Shown here: positions 5,292-6,168 of the stretch, in pieces
Layout of the letters: the number at the start of each line of letters is the position of its first letter
How positions within the stretch are numbered: the first letter of the stretch is position 1
NCBI GenBank assembly: GCA_014379705.1
Contig: JACMLI010000392.1
Coordinates: forward strand, 1 to 6,168
Direction: 5' to 3'
Source of the DNA: Gemmatimonadaceae bacterium
GTDB lineage: Bacteria > Gemmatimonadota > Gemmatimonadetes > Gemmatimonadales > Gemmatimonadaceae
Length of the DNA: 6,168 nucleotides
Notes under the pieces: model-generated
What the model was told of the DNA's origin: nothing
Databases searched by the model: none
The model's input: only the letters and a program-made list of their open reading frames with translations
Translations under genes and position numbers: made by a program

Positions 5292-5765
5292 TCATCGCAG
5301 AGCCGTCGCCCGGCGCATCACAATAGCGTCTTCGACCGGCCGATCGTAGTACCGCCGGCGCAGTCCGACCTCGGTGAAGCCCGCGCGATCGTAGAGGGCG
5401 CGGGCCGCGGCGTTGGATTCCCGGACCTCGAGCCAGATCTCGACCGCCCCGTCCCGGTGCACGGCCTCCAGGACCGCGTCGAGCAGTCGGCGCCCCACCC
5501 CGTGACGGTGCCAGGCGGGCACCACGGCGAGGTTGGCGAGTTCCGCCTCGTCGGCGGCGAAATACGCGATGGCGTATCCAGCCACCGTGTCGTCCACCAT
5601 GCCGACGAGAAAGTGAACCCCCGGACGATCCACGAGATCGGCGAAGGCTCGTGACGACCATGGGTCGGAGAACAACAGCTTCTCCGCGGCGGCCACCGCC
5701 TCGCAGTCGTTAGGCACGGCCCGCCGTACGACCCAGGCGGTCGCGCCGGGAACGGGGGCGTTCAT
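5292..5765 (-). CDS. rimI: RimI-type ribosomal-protein alanine N-acetyltransferase (GNAT fold)
   Basis: This 157-residue protein, a normal size for RimI, is a single GNAT domain. The segment EAELANLAVVPAWHRHGVGRRLL (73-95) holds RimI-like Glu75 and the acetyl-CoA pyrophosphate loop H/R-x-x-G-x-G (86-91). The later segment EVRESNAAARALYDRAGF carries the Asn and Tyr positions of the family. RimI acetylates the N-terminal Ala of ribosomal protein S18 in Escherichia coli; many homologues have broader or unknown targets. The ATG at 5765 overlaps the tsaB stop as ATGA. A GGAG lies nine bases upstream. The frame is open further upstream, but that part is the shadow of the tsaB 3' end and its repeat array, so the ATG is the better start. 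The tsaB-rimI pairing is common and supports both names. Confidence 0.9.
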   Translation of the reverse strand: MNAPVPGATAWVVRRAVPNDCEAVAAAEKLLFSDPWSSRAFADLVDRPGVHFLVGMVDDTVAGYAIAYFAADEAELANLAVVPAWHRHGVGRRLLDAVLEAVHRDGAVEIWLEVRESNAAARALYDRAGFTEVGLRRRYYDRPVEDAIVMRRATALR

Positions 5766-6168
5766 GACGGGGCGCTCCGCGCGTCGGGGGGTCGATAGGT
5801 GTCGAGTGGTCGGGTAGTCGGGGAGTCGGGTGGATGCAGGGGCCGACCGTGCTCCGCCTCCCACTTCACCTGGGCCTCGGCGAGGCGGCCGTAGTCGGGT
5901 TCCCACGTTGCGAGGTCGACCACGGTGGCGAGTCCGGCCGATACAAGGCGTCCTGCGCCACGCGCGTGTGGTACCCACGTGCTCGTCGCATTAGCGGACG
6001 CGGCGTGCGCAGCGTCGTTCCCACCCGCCGTCGCACCTGCGGAAGCAGCGTGCCCCGTGTCGTTCCCACCCGCCGTCACACCTGCGGAAGCAGCGTGCCC
6101 CGTGTCGTTCCCACCCGCCGTCACACCTGCGGAAGCAGCGTGCCCCGTGTCGTTCCCGCCCGCCGTCA
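5762..6168 (-). CDS. tsaB: TsaB (tRNA t6A biosynthesis, YeaZ-like), C-terminal part with an in-frame repeat insertion; 5' end outside window
   Basis: Only 134 C-terminal residues are visible. The segment ATWEPDYGRLAEAQVKWEAEHGR, about 30-55 residues before the stop, fits the C-terminal end of TsaB proteins (P-x-Y-x-R-type ending followed by a short acidic helix). The next gene is rimI, overlapping by ATGA, which is a frequent TsaB-RimI arrangement. TsaB helps TsaD make threonylcarbamoyladenosine at position 37 of ANN-decoding tRNAs. Two features are odd. At least three to four 15-residue repeats (VTAGGNDTGHAASAG) precede the normal C-terminal end. About 24 extra residues after the normal end (PPDSPTTRPLDTYRPPDARSAPS) are encoded by an 8-bp simple repeat. 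The catalytically uninformative part is all we see, so the name rests on the C-terminus and context. Whether the protein is functional cannot be judged here. Confidence 0.72.
   Translation of the reverse strand, partial: TAGGNDTGHAASAGVTAGGNDTGHAASAGVTAGGNDTGHAASAGATAGGNDAAHAASANATSTWVPHARGAGRLVSAGLATVVDLATWEPDYGRLAEAQVKWEAEHGRPLHPPDSPTTRPLDTYRPPDARSAPS
5783..5832. repeat. Octamer simple-repeat array, GTCGNNNN, about six units
   Basis: Units start at 5783, 5791, 5801, 5809, 5817 and 5825: GTCGGGGG, GTCGATAG(+GT), GTCGAGTG, GTCGGGTA, GTCGGGGA, GTCGGGTG. The period is 8 with one 2-base slip. It lies within the last codons of tsaB and just before the rimI ATG. Read on the minus strand it contains no stop in the tsaB frame and yields a Pro/Asp/Thr/Arg-rich tail. 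Since 8 is not a multiple of 3, the array looks like originally non-coding DNA. Confidence 0.75.
6016..6168. repeat. 45-bp in-frame tandem repeat inside tsaB, running off the window edge
   Basis: Full 45-bp units lie at 6016-6060, 6061-6105 and 6106-6150, and an 18-base partial unit at 6151-6168. Units two and three are identical. Unit one differs by one base (Ala instead of Val), and the partial unit by one base (silent Gly). A decayed copy is visible down to about 5971. Each unit encodes VTAGGNDTGHAASAG and preserves the reading frame. The plus strand of each unit contains CTGC-GGAA-GCAG, a small stem with a GNRA-type loop. The copy number beyond the window is unknown. Confidence 0.95.

Noticed and set aside
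5766..5978. In-frame N-terminal extension of rimI, containing a DYPTTR-type stretch
   Set aside because: It is the tsaB 3' end and octamer array read in another frame; ATG 5765 overlaps the tsaB stop and gives a standard RimI length.
5971..6168. CRISPR array suggested by regular repeats
   Set aside because: The units are contiguous 45-bp tandem copies with no unique spacers, and keep an open reading frame.
5990..6168. RTX-like calcium-binding repeats suggested by GGND in each unit
   Set aside because: The RTX nonapeptide GGxGxDxux is not matched, the period is 15 rather than 9, and the host protein is cytoplasmic TsaB.
1..6168. tRNA, rRNA, insertion sequence or transposase
   Set aside because: No tRNA-like cloverleaf, rRNA signature, transposase motif or terminal inverted repeat was seen; the window is filled by core genes.

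Overview
This is a GC-rich window (roughly two thirds G+C by eye) in which every convincing gene lies on the minus strand. The read-out order runs from high to low coordinates: tsaB (3' part only), rimI, ssb, a UDP-sugar epimerase, tolQ, tolR, a TolA/TonB-type linker gene, tolB, and the first 40 codons of a Pal-like lipoprotein gene. The protein styles suggest a diderm bacterium of the Gemmatimonadota type or a near relative: a TolB with PD40 repeats, a TonB-C-terminated TolA substitute, a TsaB tail ending in a WEPDYGRLAEAQVKWE-like segment, and many GTG starts. Short G-rich simple repeats between genes fit the same picture. The phylum is an inference, because there is no rRNA or other marker in the window.

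Region 5200-6168 is a housekeeping block. TsaB (tRNA t6A biosynthesis) and RimI (GNAT N-acetyltransferase) overlap by four bases (ATGA). ssb follows after a 91-base gap that holds a strong Shine-Dalgarno and a possible promoter. The visible part of tsaB is unusual. It carries an in-frame 45-bp (15-residue) tandem repeat running off the window edge, and its last codons come from an 8-bp simple repeat array that reaches into the rimI start.

Region 4408-4687 is the only non-coding gap near 300 bases. Just after the ssb stop lies a cluster of GC-rich hairpins. Nearer the epimerase are a perfect 18-bp palindrome and a pair of 8-bp direct repeats 31 bp apart. This is probably where ssb transcription ends and where the epimerase-tol transcription unit begins.

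Region 1-4407 is an envelope operon. The epimerase stop codon directly touches the tolQ GTG start. TolQ, TolR and the TolA/TonB-like protein form the proton-motive-force-driven inner-membrane motor. TolB (periplasm) and the Pal-like lipoprotein (outer membrane) are its partners, so this is a near-complete Tol-Pal system for outer-membrane constriction and integrity. Genes are tightly packed (4-base gap, 4-base overlap, 40-base gap) except for a 120-base gap between tolR and the linker gene. That gap holds a heptamer repeat, a long inverted repeat and a perfect DnaA-box consensus.

I do not see a clearly new multi-gene system. The most unusual signals are the two repeat arrays in tsaB and the structured tolR-linker gap.
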